Shown here piece by piece: positions 34,101 through 40,188 of a stretch of 64,000 nt of DNA (positions are counted from its first letter, which is position 1; every line of letters starts with the position of its first letter). The notes under the pieces were generated by a model. That model worked only from the letters and a program-made list of their open reading frames with translations. It had not been told where the DNA came from and searched no databases. The position numbers were made by a program, and so were the translations under genes. Origin of the DNA: Corbicula japonica (Eukaryota; Mollusca; Bivalvia; Venerida; Cyrenidae); assembly GCA_038501625.1 (NCBI GenBank), contig JAZAYU010000126.1, positions 1,664,075 through 1,728,074 of the forward strand. The letters run 5' to 3'.

Positions 34101-35262
34101 ATCTCTTGGTCATACTAAGAATGCAGGGAGGGTTCGTCAACAGCTATAACAAGTAAAATAAACTAAATAAACTGTGTCTGCATCGCCTTTCTGTTTTTCT
34201 TTCTTTCTTTTATACATGTACATATAAATCTTTTCCATCAACGCCGTTTATCTTTTTTAAAGATATTTCTTGTTTACCTTGCCTTCAACATCAGTGATAC
34301 ATATGAATGATATTCAGAAATCCATTGACTATTCTGATCATTATTATCCCGTTAATAATGTTTAACAAGCCACCATGCTGCTGATCGCATTTTAATCTGA
34401 AAATACACAGACGGTTTTAATTTACAGCCACCACACGGCACAAACAACGCTACTGTGACATCGAAATAGATGAAAATAGAAGTTTGAAAGCCACTGAACA
34501 CCTAAAACAGAACAATGTTGCAGGCTCGGTTTGATTGAGTCTGTGTCATAAGTTTCAATAAATTTAAACAACTACTATTTTATATAAGATTATATTTACA
34601 CTTCTATTTCGTCCACTACGATGAAGTCTTATTCATATGAGGAATCATAATTTTCAATGGTAAACAGTGTGACGTAATAATTTAATGGCGTGGATATAGA
34701 AGAACCGTTCACAATTTATTGGCCGTTGAACAATGTTTTGACGTGTGACGTCGCCCAGCACGTTTTGCCACGAGTTGCTGCGAAAACGCGCGTCTTCATT
34801 CACTTTGTTATCAATGTTGCTGTTCCAACAGCCATTAAAAAAGCCGCATTATCACGAATTCTTTCAATAATTTCTGTATTAAAGAAAGTATTTATGTGTG
34901 TAAATATAAGAATTAAATCGATATTTGATGGTTTTCATTTGGGTATGTTTAAACTATCAGCTGCAAATCATATTGCCTATGGCCGCTCCAAGGCGGTAGC
35001 CTCTTTTGTATTAATTGTTTTAAGCGTCATTTTAAATTCCAATAAAACACATGCAATATTTTGTTTCTCTACTTGTTGTGATGTGTAAGAAGTCTGTGTT
35101 TTTCCTTTTATGCATAGTTATTCTCAATGTGGAAATAAAGGTGAAGAATTTTCTTTTTTCAGGGCCGCTGTTTATGTTGGTGAACTGTATGAGGTGTCCC
35201 CTAAGAAGATCTTTCAGACAAATCAGCTTAGAAGAAACGATGATAACATGCCGGAATTCTAA
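970..35262 (+). CDS. VWDE-like membrane protein with two VWD modules (partial, 20 exons, 3' complete)
   Basis: Joined exons: 970-1125, 3419-3636, 6658-6902, 10797-10938, 11875-11989, 12217-12300, 14625-14993, 18956-19041, 21771-21834, 22042-22221, 22987-23231, 23700-23997, 24471-24626, 24895-24984, 25364-25445, 26163-26347, 29994-30257, 31604-31715, 32330-32474, 35163-35262. The sum is 3,336 nt, and every junction keeps the frame, giving 1,111 residues plus TAA. Order: end of VWD1, linker, a region resembling the beta-rich middle of VWDE proteins, VWD2 (R-T-F-D-G ... E-G-L-C-G-N-F-D-G), linker, one six-Cys EGF, a Cys-rich motif, a ~23-residue transmembrane helix followed by K-K-R, and a tail of about 40 residues. 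Known VWDE proteins are extracellular; this one should be a type I surface protein. The ligand is unknown. The N-terminus and signal peptide lie upstream. Exon 2 could instead start at 3449. Introns carry most of the repeats listed here. Confidence 0.85.
1738..2045. repeat. Direct duplication, unit 1 (empty site)
   Basis: This block (from GAGACCATG to the poly-A tract and ATTCGTATT) recurs at 2211-2372 plus 3150-3280. The shared run includes AATGCAAAAATACAGTCATG, AAAATGTTCCTCACAC and TAAACTAGACTAAGTGT. Unit 1 lacks the retroelement that splits unit 2. It lies in intron 1 of the VWDE-like gene. Confidence 0.85.
2211..3280. repeat. Direct duplication, unit 2 (filled by a retroelement)
   Basis: The second copy of 1738-2045 is interrupted between GAAATTCTA (2371) and TAAAATGTTCC (3151) by a minus-strand family A retroelement. 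The two halves align to unit 1 with only scattered differences. Confidence 0.85.
2373..3149 (-). mobile_element. Retroelement family A, copy 2 (minus strand, with RT end)
   Basis: Read on the minus strand, it starts with a remnant of the reverse-transcriptase C-terminal region (3149 to about 2920, matching 12716-12967). It then runs through the full 3' tail to CCTGATATGC at about 2385. Its borders are fixed by the empty copy at 1738-2045. No clear target-site duplication is visible; about 8 bp of target appear replaced. Confidence 0.83.
3419..3636 (+). CDS. VWDE-like exon 2: end of VWD1
   Basis: The acceptor TCTTGCAG is strong. A second in-phase acceptor (TTTTAAAG) would start it at 3449, which matches the start of the paralogous exon at 22987 and removes ten residues. 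It encodes V-T-F-I-D-G-T, M-N-I-Y-V, E-G-L-C-I-F, R-D-G and S-S-W-R. The usual G-L-C-G is G-L-C-I here, so this VWD has lost a conserved glycine. Donor AG|GTAGGA; ends in phase 2. Confidence 0.8.
4308..5257 (-). mobile_element. ~1-kb repeat family B, copy 1, with tRNA-Glu-like core
   Basis: This matches 38651-39680 in the same orientation and 33290-34271 inverted. Shared blocks include AAGATAAACGGCGTTGATGG, ATTAAGCGACCGAATCATG, AATTTAATAAATATAAATAA, and CTTAGACAGCTAACGCC at the far end. The ends carry only a short inverted CGGCGTT. No protein is encoded. Confidence 0.75.
4736..4806 (-). other. tRNA-Glu-like segment in repeat B
   Basis: On the minus strand it reads TAGTGTAGTGGCTAACAC (A box), an anticodon arm with loop CTCTCAA (anticodon CTC), and GGGTTCAATACTC (B box). 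The acceptor stem does not pair well and it is embedded in a dispersed repeat. It is a tRNA-derived fragment rather than a working tRNA gene. Confidence 0.6.
5795..6010 (-). mobile_element. Diverged family A tail fragment
   Basis: Weak but ordered matches to the minus-strand tail: AATTGCCAC, GACACAGCC, a GACACC-GCAAACAACTTA block and GTGGCAAT. It is heavily decayed. Confidence 0.45.
6375..6545 (+). mobile_element. Diverged family A tail fragment
   Basis: It contains AAGGTGGTAACCCATCGGGTTCTCATTTTTG, interrupted by substitutions relative to other copies, and a GTATGGGGAGGCT box ahead of exon 3 of the VWDE-like gene. It sits about 110 bp before that exon's acceptor. Confidence 0.6.
6658..6902 (+). 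CDS. VWDE-like exon 3: linker after VWD1
   Basis: The acceptor TATTCAG completes the Arg codon and continues V-S-M-N-E-S-L, the expected segment after S-W-R in VWDE proteins. A F-S-W-T-D-T-Y-S-R-C-Y-C block follows, with several N-glycosylation sequons (N-T-T, N-Y-T). Donor AAG|GTAAAA, phase 1. The reading frame open upstream of 6658 is intron. Confidence 0.78.
6903..8240. other. Intron 3, left part
   Basis: AT-rich intron sequence. Around 8085-8150 there is a short diverged match to the family A tail (GTGCTTTTGCACGCAACG, CACTAAGACAAC). The reading frames at 6997-7197 look like chance. Nothing else supportable is seen. Confidence 0.5.
8253..9142. mobile_element. 890-bp insertion flanked by TGACAGCAAT direct repeats
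   Basis: TGACAGCAAT occurs at 8243-8252 and again at 9144-9153. Between them lies a block with CTCACGG/CTCACTT motifs near both ends (8275-8345 and 9075-9125). The repeat fits a target-site duplication. I see no ORF or terminal inverted repeat, so the class is unknown. Confidence 0.45.
9725..9850 (+). mobile_element. Diverged family A tail fragment
   Basis: AGGTCAAGTGTGAAATTGATGCAC, with small differences, plus TTTGCCACTAATCGTTCGAAGGCGGTAA mark a decayed tail. Confidence 0.55.
10217..10414. repeat. Direct tandem duplication of ~100 bp
   Basis: The block with GAATAACTATTTGATCATTT, GTCAAGCAAAATC and AAAACCGACGAAGTG occurs twice in a row (from about 10217 and from about 10323). It lies in intron 3 upstream of exon 4. 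Confidence 0.85.
10797..10938 (+). CDS. VWDE-like exon 4: middle region
   Basis: The acceptor TTTCTAG is in phase with exon 3. It encodes E-W-P-E-S-L and then a beta-rich stretch ending Y-K-I-I-W. The Trp codon is split across the donor (TG|GTATGA) and completed by exon 5. By position and pattern this corresponds to the Ig-like middle of VWDE proteins. Confidence 0.75.
11875..11989 (+). CDS. VWDE-like exon 5: middle region
   Basis: The acceptor CTTTTCAG supplies the G of the split Trp codon, and K-L-D-G-D-F-I-F follows. Thirty-eight codons end at E-A-E with donor GAG|GTTTCA. The sequence continues directly into F-S-C-G of exon 6, as in VWDE proteins. Confidence 0.77.
12217..12300 (+). CDS. 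VWDE-like exon 6: middle region
   Basis: This is a 28-codon exon with acceptor CTTCAG and donor GAG|GTACCC. It encodes F-S-C-G-V-S-V-H-D-D-S-G and S-E-E-I-A-A-I-E. It is too short to stand out as an ORF, but phase and family pattern agree on both sides. A retroelement copy begins about 60 bp downstream. Confidence 0.77.
12363..12967 (+). pseudogene. Reverse transcriptase C-terminal fragment, frameshifted
   Basis: This reads through K-I-Y-D-K-R-D-D-F-N-F, N-F-P-F-L, S-Y-G-V-Y-I-S-Q-L-V-R-F-S-R and Q-G-Y-R-Y-H-K-L-R-K, a conserved C-terminal RT region common in animal retroelements. An expanded run of eight T at about 12760 shifts the frame. The end continues in another frame from about 12766 to the TAA at 12965-12967 (F-K-K-K-G-Y-Q-H, N-P-S-T-V-D-H-Y-A-Y-L-F). 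The 5' part, including the catalytic Y-x-D-D, is missing. It is inserted in intron 6 of the VWDE-like gene. Non-LTR versus Penelope-type is not settled. Confidence 0.75.
12968..13472 (+). mobile_element. Retroelement family A, copy with RT: 3' tail
   Basis: It follows the RT stop codon directly, so the dispersed family A repeat is the 3' untranslated end of this retroelement. It carries all the tail boxes and ends at CCTGATATGCATATTTCACC and a T run. Confidence 0.85.
13473..14624. other. Intron 6, right part
   Basis: AT-rich intron sequence leading to the pyrimidine tract of exon 7. I see no repeat or reading frame worth naming. Confidence 0.5.
14625..14993 (+). CDS. VWDE-like exon 7: Cys-containing beta-rich region
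   Basis: A 123-codon exon with a T-rich acceptor (TTTTTTTCAG) and a perfect donor (AAT|GTAAGT). It encodes I-V-K-T-K-V-L-L-P-R-G-G-E, I-C-E-K-S-S-S-C-Y-F-D and C-G-Q-R-V, then a strand-rich end with N-x-T sequons. This is the segment that precedes VWD2. Confidence 0.82.
15745..15860. repeat. Short tandem repeat, CATATGGACATTG type
   Basis: Three imperfect units of about 45 bp contain CATATGGACATTGGAAATTA or close variants. They are related to the array at 16452-16672. Confidence 0.7.
16452..16672. repeat. ~42-bp tandem repeat array
   Basis: About five units contain AAAGAAACACACTTTACACC followed by ATGGACATTGGAAAT. Units keep a multiple-of-three spacing in places, so both strands show spurious open frames. 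Confidence 0.85.
16673..17827. other. Intron 7, middle
   Basis: Noncoding, with a few GC-richer stretches near 17220-17420. No gene or repeat is supported. Confidence 0.4.
17828..18010 (+). mobile_element. tRNA-derived SINE, copy 1
   Basis: GGTTGTCCCGGCTAGCATAG and TTGGTTGCGTCGC form an A-box-like start. GTGCGGGTTCGTTCCCA is a B box. The flank with ATATCAGGGCTATCCGATCA and the T-rich end recur in the two minus-strand copies at the right edge. Confidence 0.75.
18336..18485. repeat. Imperfect inverted repeat (foldback)
   Basis: AGTATGCATTCTTAAGGTTCGTATTATT on the left pairs with AATAATACGAACCTACAGAATGCATACTG on the right, with a loop of about 60 nt. The arms are about 40 nt each. Possibly a tiny foldback element. 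Confidence 0.7.
18956..19041 (+). CDS. VWDE-like exon 8: start of VWD2
   Basis: This encodes V-R-D-D-D-R-Y-W-Q and S-T-N-D-P-R-V-R-T-F-D-G, the classic opening of the VWDE von Willebrand D domain. Acceptor TTTAG; donor CA|GTAAGT in phase 2. Confidence 0.88.
19967..21531. mobile_element. 1.57-kb inverted-repeat element in intron 8
   Basis: The left end GACATGTGTCACGGGGAACG and the right end, inverted GACATGTGTCACGGAGAACG, match over about 24 bp and each is flanked by TA. An unusually GC-rich patch (21055-21290) lies inside. One frame there reads V-N-E-Q-Q-Q-E-Q-P-G-P-A and R-D-A-A-A-A-I-L before a stop, which may be a fragment of captured or transposon coding sequence. No transposase is recognised. 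Confidence 0.65.
21064..21225 (+). pseudogene. GC-rich coding-like fragment inside the inverted-repeat element
   Basis: A short open frame of about 53 codons with Q/E/A-rich composition ends TCA TTG TCA TAG. Base composition differs sharply from the flanks. There is no start codon and no recognisable domain. Confidence 0.3.
21771..21834 (+). CDS. VWDE-like exon 9: VWD2
   Basis: A 64-nt exon with acceptor TTTGCAG and donor GAG|GTAAAC. It encodes Y-Y-N-N-M-L-V-G-E-F-V-M-M-K, the strand that follows the D-G of exon 8 in VWD domains. Introns either side are 2.7 kb and 207 bp; the larger holds a 1.57-kb inverted-repeat element. Confidence 0.85.
22042..22221 (+). CDS. VWDE-like exon 10: VWD2 core
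   Basis: Sixty codons between acceptor GATAG and donor CAG|GTAAGA. It encodes F-N-C-G-S-W-R-V-A-C-T-C-G-V-T-V-R-A-G-R-D, a VWDE signature, then T-I-N-H-C. It is paralogous to 970-1125. Confidence 0.88.
22987..23231 (+). CDS. VWDE-like exon 11: end of VWD2, with W5 run
   Basis: This encodes Y-L-P-H-G-T-Q-V-D-V-W, then E-V-E-G-L-C-G-N-F-D-G, then S-D-G, Y-Y-Y-W-W-W-W-W-S and F-V-K-S-W-G. The canonical G-L-C-G motif is intact, unlike in VWD1. Five consecutive TGG codons sit in the loop between S-D-G and the closing S-W. Donor GG|GTAAAA, phase 2. Confidence 0.88.
23700..23997 (+). CDS. VWDE-like exon 12: linker after VWD2
   Basis: The acceptor GCTCAG is followed by V-M-S-S-K-S-G-F, in the place of V-S-M-N-E-S-L in exon 3. 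It then has C-V-C-V-G and C-S-A-N-E-K-D-T-C, and a basic stretch rich in K, R and E (R-M-K-R-L-K-E-K-R). Donor CAC|GTAAGA. The linker after each VWD is thus also duplicated, with strong divergence. Confidence 0.82.
24471..24626 (+). CDS. VWDE-like exon 13
   Basis: Fifty-two codons in phase, acceptor ACTTAG and donor GCC|GTAAGT. It encodes A-S-C-N-Q-T-L-S-S-S-C-G and Y-N-C-G-Q-D. It is too short for ORF screens; phase and the Cys pattern support it. Confidence 0.78.
24895..24984 (+). CDS. VWDE-like exon 14
   Basis: Thirty codons, acceptor ATTGTAG and donor CAG|GTATGA. It encodes N-W-E-A-L-T-C-E-A-I-E-A-N and a helical acidic/basic stretch leading to the EGF module. Confidence 0.76.
25364..25445 (+). 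CDS. VWDE-like exon 15: first half of the EGF module
   Basis: Acceptor CATTACAG, donor AAAG|GTACAC, ending in phase 1. It encodes the first three EGF cysteines in the pattern L-C-V-G-N-C-S-G-H-G-E-C-S-K. Confidence 0.85.
26163..26347 (+). CDS. VWDE-like exon 16: second half of EGF and following region
   Basis: The acceptor CATGTAG completes the Gly codon. T-C-I-C-F-S-G-Y-T-A-S-D-C supplies the last three EGF cysteines. A further Cys pair follows (I-C-D, Y-C-D-C). Donor GAG|GTAATA, phase 0. Vertebrate VWDE carries several EGFs; here only one is seen. Confidence 0.85.
26897..27457. mobile_element. MITE with perfect 26-bp terminal inverted repeats, copy 1
   Basis: It begins CACTCAACCAAAGTTCTAAT and ends with the exact inverse, and TA lies on both sides. 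There is no coding capacity. TA target duplication suggests mobilisation by a Tc1/mariner-type transposase. It sits in intron 16 of the VWDE-like gene. Confidence 0.88.
28585..29322. mobile_element. 738-bp inverted-repeat element, rich in AACGTT motifs
   Basis: The left end GGGGCCGTCACACCATGACG and the inverted right end GGGACCGTCACACTATGCCG match over about 35 bp. The interior holds dozens of GAACGTT/AACGTTC words in both directions and is GC-richer than its surroundings. There is no ORF of note; it is a non-autonomous element of unknown superfamily. Confidence 0.78.
29994..30257 (+). CDS. VWDE-like exon 17: extracellular region before the Cys-rich motif
   Basis: Eighty-eight codons, acceptor CCGTAG and donor TTG|GTATAC, phase 0 at both ends. 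It encodes G-T-S-I-G-T-V-V-Y-D-N-F, F-V-C-P-E and several N-x-S/T sequons. The intron before it is 3.6 kb and holds two inverted-repeat elements. Confidence 0.78.
30420..30650 (-). mobile_element. Diverged family A tail, minus strand
   Basis: ACCAGGAATGGCCACATCCA, then GAAACGGTCAGTTGC and CATCAACCTCTTACATTG appear in minus-strand tail order. Confidence 0.65.
30650..30800 (+). repeat. Dispersed repeat family C fragment
   Basis: It holds AAAATATTTCAGGCTCGGTTT, split by one mismatch, and CTAGCCCCGGTTTGAGCGCAA. Related stretches are near 4020-4150, 34430-34560, 39895-39970 (inverted), 41265-41480 and 54110-54310 (inverted). Confidence 0.6.
31320..31400 (-). mobile_element. Family A tail fragment, minus strand
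   Basis: AGGAATCTCCGCACCCAGAA and AAGCCTCCTCACGCAGCC are the terminal part of the tail. Confidence 0.65.
31604..31715 (+). CDS. VWDE-like exon 18: short Cys-rich motif
   Basis: The acceptor TTTTTTTAG is followed by S-G-F-C-I-I-G-G-I-C-Y, then N-N-V-C-L-K-C-R and F-D-W-T-R-I, a pattern seen near the membrane in VWDE-like invertebrate proteins. Donor TTG|GTACAT, phase 1. Confidence 0.82.
32330..32474 (+). CDS. VWDE-like exon 19: transmembrane helix
   Basis: The acceptor TTACAG completes the Asp codon. After D-A-C-G-E-T comes about 23 hydrophobic residues starting I-I-G-V-V-V-G-I-V-G, closed by C-Y-V-K-K-R as a stop-transfer. Donor AAAG|GTACAT, phase 2. Confidence 0.87.
32985..33078 (+). mobile_element. 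Family A tail fragment
   Basis: TGGCTGTGTGGGGATGCTGT and CCCTGATATGCATATTTCAC give the terminal ~90 bp, little diverged. Confidence 0.75.
33290..34271 (+). mobile_element. Repeat family B, copy 2 (inverted relative to the others)
   Basis: It starts at GTGTTAGCTGTCTAAGC and ends at AAAGATATTTCTTGTTT, mirroring 4308-5257. It lies in the last intron of the VWDE-like gene. The two copies in opposite orientation could form a very long hairpin in the pre-mRNA. Confidence 0.78.
33745..33818 (+). other. tRNA-Glu-like segment in repeat B
   Basis: TAGTGTAGTGGCTAACAC and CCCGGGTTTAATACTC keep the A and B boxes. The anticodon arm differs from the other copies (CCCTCGCAAGCG). Confidence 0.55.
34430..34560 (+). 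repeat. Family C fragment
   Basis: CCACCACACGGCACAAACAA and GTTGCAGGCTCGGTTTGATT mark the same repeat seen at 3985-4150 and 41265-41480. Confidence 0.6.
34940..35045 (+). mobile_element. Very diverged family A tail fragment
   Basis: CCGCTCCAAGGCGGTAGCCT and weak flanking matches lie about 120 bp before the last VWDE-like exon. Confidence 0.4.
35163..35262 (+). CDS. VWDE-like exon 20: cytoplasmic tail and stop
   Basis: The acceptor TTTTTTCAG leads to A-A-V-Y-V-G-E-L-Y-E-V-S-P-K-K and a tail that ends M-P-E-F, with TAA at 35260-35262. The tail has tyrosines in acidic context (L-Y-E) but no domain I recognise. Confidence 0.85.
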
Positions 35263-35890
35263 TAGAAGTTACACGAGAGTGTATTGATTTTGTGTCAGAA
35301 AAGTAACAACAACCGACCACTGTTTTGTCTTTAAAAGATTCACCTGTATTTAGTTTTATAGACTTTTTTTGTTGTTTTTTTTAATTTTGAATATAATACA
35401 TGTTATGTTAATTATTAAGTGTCTTATCACGTTTGTTTTGCAGTGTTCCTAATAATCAGTTGTTTGCTCGATGCAAGATTCATTTGTCATTGAAATAGTG
35501 CCTTAAGATATTTTCTGGGGTATTCTCCTAATAGTACAGGAAGACAAAGGGATCGTCTAATCATCTGACACAATTTGTTATTAAAACCATTGTGGTTTGT
35601 AATTTAATTGTCGTAAAGTTGGAATAATTGCATGATTTCCATGTGATTGGTCGCAATTTTGAGAACAGCAAAGATACCAACTGCATCGCTTACCTCGAAA
35701 GAAAACGCGTTATAAATGAGCAAACTGTGATATCAGGATAGAACATTAAATCGTAATGTTATTTCTGTAAACACGAAGTTAAACTTGTTTTAAATATATT
35801 AAAGAGAATGCTAGCAGGTACAATGTAACAAAATGTGTATTACTGATTTATGTGAAGATATAATGTAATGAAGAGACAATAAAAATGTTA
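35263..35890 (+). other. Likely 3' UTR of the VWDE-like gene
   Basis: AT-rich noncoding sequence follows the stop. AATAAA at 35878-35883 is the best polyadenylation signal. No reading frame or repeat stands out here. Confidence 0.5.
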
Positions 35891-38330
35891 TATGACTGAT
35901 TTGAAACCAAAAACAATAACGGTGAGCCAACTCAAACAGAAAGGTTAAGATTTATGTGTATTTATTCCAAAGGTATTTGCAATACATCTCATTTGTGACA
36001 GAACGGGTGTTAGGTGTTAGCGATCGCACGTCGAAAAACAGTACGTTTTGGAGTTCGACCATTTGCTTTAAACAATAAATTTTAATACATTACACAATAT
36101 CACTCTAGCCGCCAACAGTTAATGTTGCCTGAAATGCTGATCATTCTAAGTAACATCAATCACCAATGTTTCAAAAAGTGGCATAATTTGTATACGAGAA
36201 GTGCTGGTTTCATGCTTATGAGTAAGCAGTAACCGGTCGAGAGATCGCAATGTTAAATCGTTTGCAATTTCTTTGTGATTATTTTTGTGCATTGAAATTT
36301 CGTATACAAGTTACCAAATCATGTGTTTAACAACTGTGAAATTTGAATTATCATTTATGCAGTAGTTTTCTTTATATTTACATTGTTTTTATTTAGATTT
36401 ATTAGAACAACACTCATACTTCCCTTTATGTTTATAATGAAGAATGTCAAATGCTAATCGTTGTCAGACTATCCTTATGGGGAAATACGGATGTTATGTA
36501 CTGTCTGTCACTGGCACGGTTAGCTAGGAGCGGCCTTGTCTGAATGGCTTTGTGGTTATACTCGTATATACATTTAATACGTAAAACAATTAACGTTCTT
36601 CTCTCCATGTAAATGTTTATAATGTTTTAATTAAATTAACAGCGTGAAGTGTAACATCCTTTTCAGACATGATCGCCAATGCGATTGAAACTGTGCTTGC
36701 ATAATACTTTATAATAAATTATTTCGTTGCGAATCTTACTTGCCAGATTAATTCAGTAACTGTAGATACGGAAATTTATTCCGTTTTGTTTATTTGACAC
36801 ACTTTGTACTTTAATAAATTAAAAACTAACCTTTATGATTTTGTTTTTAATTCTCTAGAACCAATCCATTGCTTGTAACAGCTTGTGGTATTATGCCTTG
36901 TTGGCTTATTAATGAATTGTAATCATTATTCATTTAAATATTAAATTCGAATAAGCACGTGACAAAACGTTTCGTAAAAGGGACCAAAATTCAAGCCATA
37001 AATCCTATCAAGACATATAATTTACTATGCAAATCAAAATGTTTTGATGTAAGAATCGAGCTGTCTCAATTGTAAGTGCTCATATTATCGTATCAATTTT
37101 CTGATTATTAAATGTACTCAGCTGTGACCCTTTTTTTCAAAATAATGGTAAATGGTCTTTATGACCCACTAAAATGTACCAACCTGTAGACCCCGTTTTT
37201 GTTGATCCATGTACATAAACTATGATATCTTGGTGGATTTATAAACATTTGCAGAAAATAAAATGTACACATTCTGATGAAAAGCTTTGACATAAATTTA
37301 TTTCAATTCCAGCCGACGAAAAAGTGTTACATGTGTCACAAGTACTGTAAAGCTGTTATCGATAGTAAATTAAATTCGTTTATAATATCAGAAACAACAA
37401 ACAATGGTACAATCACATAAAATAAGTTCGTGATTATTATTTAAATCAGTAAATCGATAAACGAAACAGATTCACATGAAAATAAATAGATAATCGCCCC
37501 AGACAAAAACGGAACCAATTTGGTGGCAATAAGGTGTCCAAATGAAAACGAAAGGGGCCTTGAAACACATAACAATATTAAAAACGCACTTGGATTACAG
37601 ATTACAAAAAGAAACACAGTTTCTGCATAAAAAAATTTGAACTGAGGCAGAGAAGACCATAAATCCAACATGTACTTTGTTTAATCGTGTCGGCTGTTTC
37701 TTTTTATGAAATCAGTTTAGTACACACTTTATTCAGATTTGTTGTGAAGCGAAAGGTATAAATAAATTCCATATGCCTTCTGTTGGATAATTTAATGTTA
37801 AATTTAATCTAATAAACATTAAAACTTCGCTGTAAAGACAACCATAAAGACTCGGAAAAAAGTGGGGAAAAGTAATAAAAGTTGGGTGGTCTTTATTTCA
37901 GGGTGAACTATAAAGCATATTTGTAAAATGGGGCATTGAACTAGTGGTATCATAATTAAAATGGTCTTAATTTCGACGAGGTATTTATGAGAGGTTTTAC
38001 TGTAAACACAACTTCTGAACAGACCATGTAAATTATAAATTCGGAAACGCAGGATGTTATCTATCACTTTGTGATAGGGATATACTCCAACATTCCCAGT
38101 ATCACCGTGTTTCCATTTAGAATAACCATTATCGCAACTTATTTGCAGAAAACAACTACAAGACTAGTGAAGGTTTCCGTATACTGAATAGTACCAGAAT
38201 ACCGCGCGAATAATACAATAGTGTGCATAGATGAATAAGGAACTTTGAAAGAAACCGAACACAACAAATATTAAAATATAACATAATCAAAATATTCTAT
38301 ATTTATGTGATAACTGGTTTATCTACGCCA
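35891..38330. other. Intergenic AT-rich DNA
   Basis: I see no gene, repeat family or strong reading frame, apart from a C-run at about 38338-38350 at its right edge and a short family C piece near 38220. Confidence 0.5.
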
Positions 38331-38454
38331 AAGTTTGCCCCCCCCCCCCTCACCACCCCAAGTCCCTGTCCACTGCACTCAGAGGTCGTGTAACAGTACG
38401 TCTTCCTGGAATCCATCTCTACAGTTCTATAGATCTGCTTTTATAAAATACTAA

Positions 38455-38640
38455 AACATGGCAATGCTATTTACTTCCTATGTTTTACATGTTTGTGTGC
38501 TTTTGTATGCAACATTTTCGAATTAGTAGTTGGATTGAAAATAATGATTCTAATTCATCAAGACAACTTGTACATGATGGGGCAATGGTGATGTTAGATG
38601 CTAGAACCTGGTTTTAACCTCCCAGTGGTAAATTGTTCAA
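38455..38640 (+). mobile_element. Diverged family A tail
   Basis: TTTGTGTGCTTTTGTATGCAACATT, with differences, CATCAAGACAACTTGTAC and CTAGAACCTGGTTTTAACC appear in the usual order. Repeat B begins immediately after. Confidence 0.65.
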
Positions 38641-38650
38641 ACAAATGATA

Positions 38651-39680
38651 CAAGAACTATCTTTAAAAAAGATAAACGGCGTTGATGGAAAAGATTGATA
38701 TTAAACATGTATATAAGAAAGAAAGAAATAGAGAGAGGCGAAGCAGACACAATTTAGTTATTTTAATTTACTTATTATAGCTGTTGACGAACCCTCCTGC
38801 CTTCTTAGTATGACATAGAGATTAAGCGACCGAATCATGGCAACTCATAAATTCAAGTGTCTTTTAAAACAATGTTGATGCTGTTACAACAATTTCATAC
38901 GGTGATAATAAGTCGAATAAAGAAGAAATGTCTTACATTAAGTCTTGCTCTACATTTATTCAGTTTCAATAAAATACCTCTTGTAGAGTTAGAACTCAAG
39001 ATTAATTTACGTCCTTGAAATTTAATAAATATAAATAACAACAGCTTGTTACAAGAGCGAAATCTACCAACTTTTACGTAATTTAACTTTAAAAAAAGTG
39101 TCCCTCCTGAGAATTGAACCCGGGGCCTCTGCTTGAGAGGCGAGAGAGTTATCCACTACACCACAGAGAGCTTGTATTTTGTATTTGAAATTAACAATCA
39201 TTATCAAAGAAACTTGAAAGGACTAGAAATATCTGCACTTCTCTTTCGTTTTACACCGTACTGTGTATTACCTGACACCCAAGAATAATCCATATAAACT
39301 TAACTGGTTATTTCAATCGTAAAATGTTTTTCTCCAACAAAATTATCGCTTTTAAAAAAGAAAATGCTCAAACATGTAAGAGCCAGGTAGAAATACTTAC
39401 ACAAAATATACTTCACGGTAATCGCAAACAACACCCACTTAAACAAATCGAAATAATCTTTTTTTGATTTTCCCGCTGCATAATAATAAAAATCCCAGTA
39501 GATACCTCTTCAACCTGCTAGATGCCTCTCTGGTGTAAATAGCTTCCAATCTAAATAGTTTATTTCATTTATAAAATTATTCATAAATGTAATAATAGAA
39601 TACGAGTAATATTTACAACATTTCATTTGTTGAAAAACTAGGTCAAAAGTGAGCTTAGACAGCTAACGCCAAAAAAAAAA
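38651..39680 (-). mobile_element. Repeat family B, copy 3
   Basis: It starts AAGAACTATCTTTAAAAAAG and ends CTTAGACAGCTAACGCC, matching 4308-5257. A stretch around 39340-39440 is extra relative to the other copies. Confidence 0.75.
39098..39170 (-). other. tRNA-Glu-like segment in repeat B
   Basis: The minus strand reads GTGTAGTGGATAACTCTC, CGCCTCTCAAGC and GGGTTCAATTCTC, a tRNA-Glu-like A box, CTC anticodon loop and B box. Confidence 0.58.
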
Positions 39681-40188
39681 ACATTTATCGTGAGTGCGAA
39701 ATGTCGACTCTTATCGTCACACAGCCAGTGCGTTAAAATTATTATTTTATAAACGAAAAATAAAGGTTTACCGATTCGGTTGTTGATAATTGATCTTTAA
39801 ATTGATATAATTGTTAAATCGTTTCTTTTAAAGACCACGCGTATGTAGAAAATTTATGAGAAAAATATTAATATAGCGACCAACAAACGTCTCAATTAAA
39901 CCGAGCTGCAATATTTTTATGTTTGCCGTTTTCGGAGGCTTTCAAAGTTCCATTTCCATCTATTACAACGGATTTTAGAAAATGTGTTAACTACGCGTTA
40001 CGTTACCACGTCAATAAATACGAAAATAGTTTAATTAATGGTACAAAATAAAAAAAAAATCAAAATGTATATGTATAACTTGGAATAGTTTTGCGCATGA
40101 TATGGATTGTATCATGTTATCGAGTAGTCGTGCCAGTACAATATCAAAAGAAAGAACGTACTTAAATGACAAGTTCAACATGTGCAAC

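Noticed and set aside
34690..35088. 132-codon open frame, plus strand
   Set aside because: It lies in the last intron of the VWDE-like gene and overlaps decayed repeats (a block similar to 9870-10030 and a family A fragment). No recognisable protein pattern.
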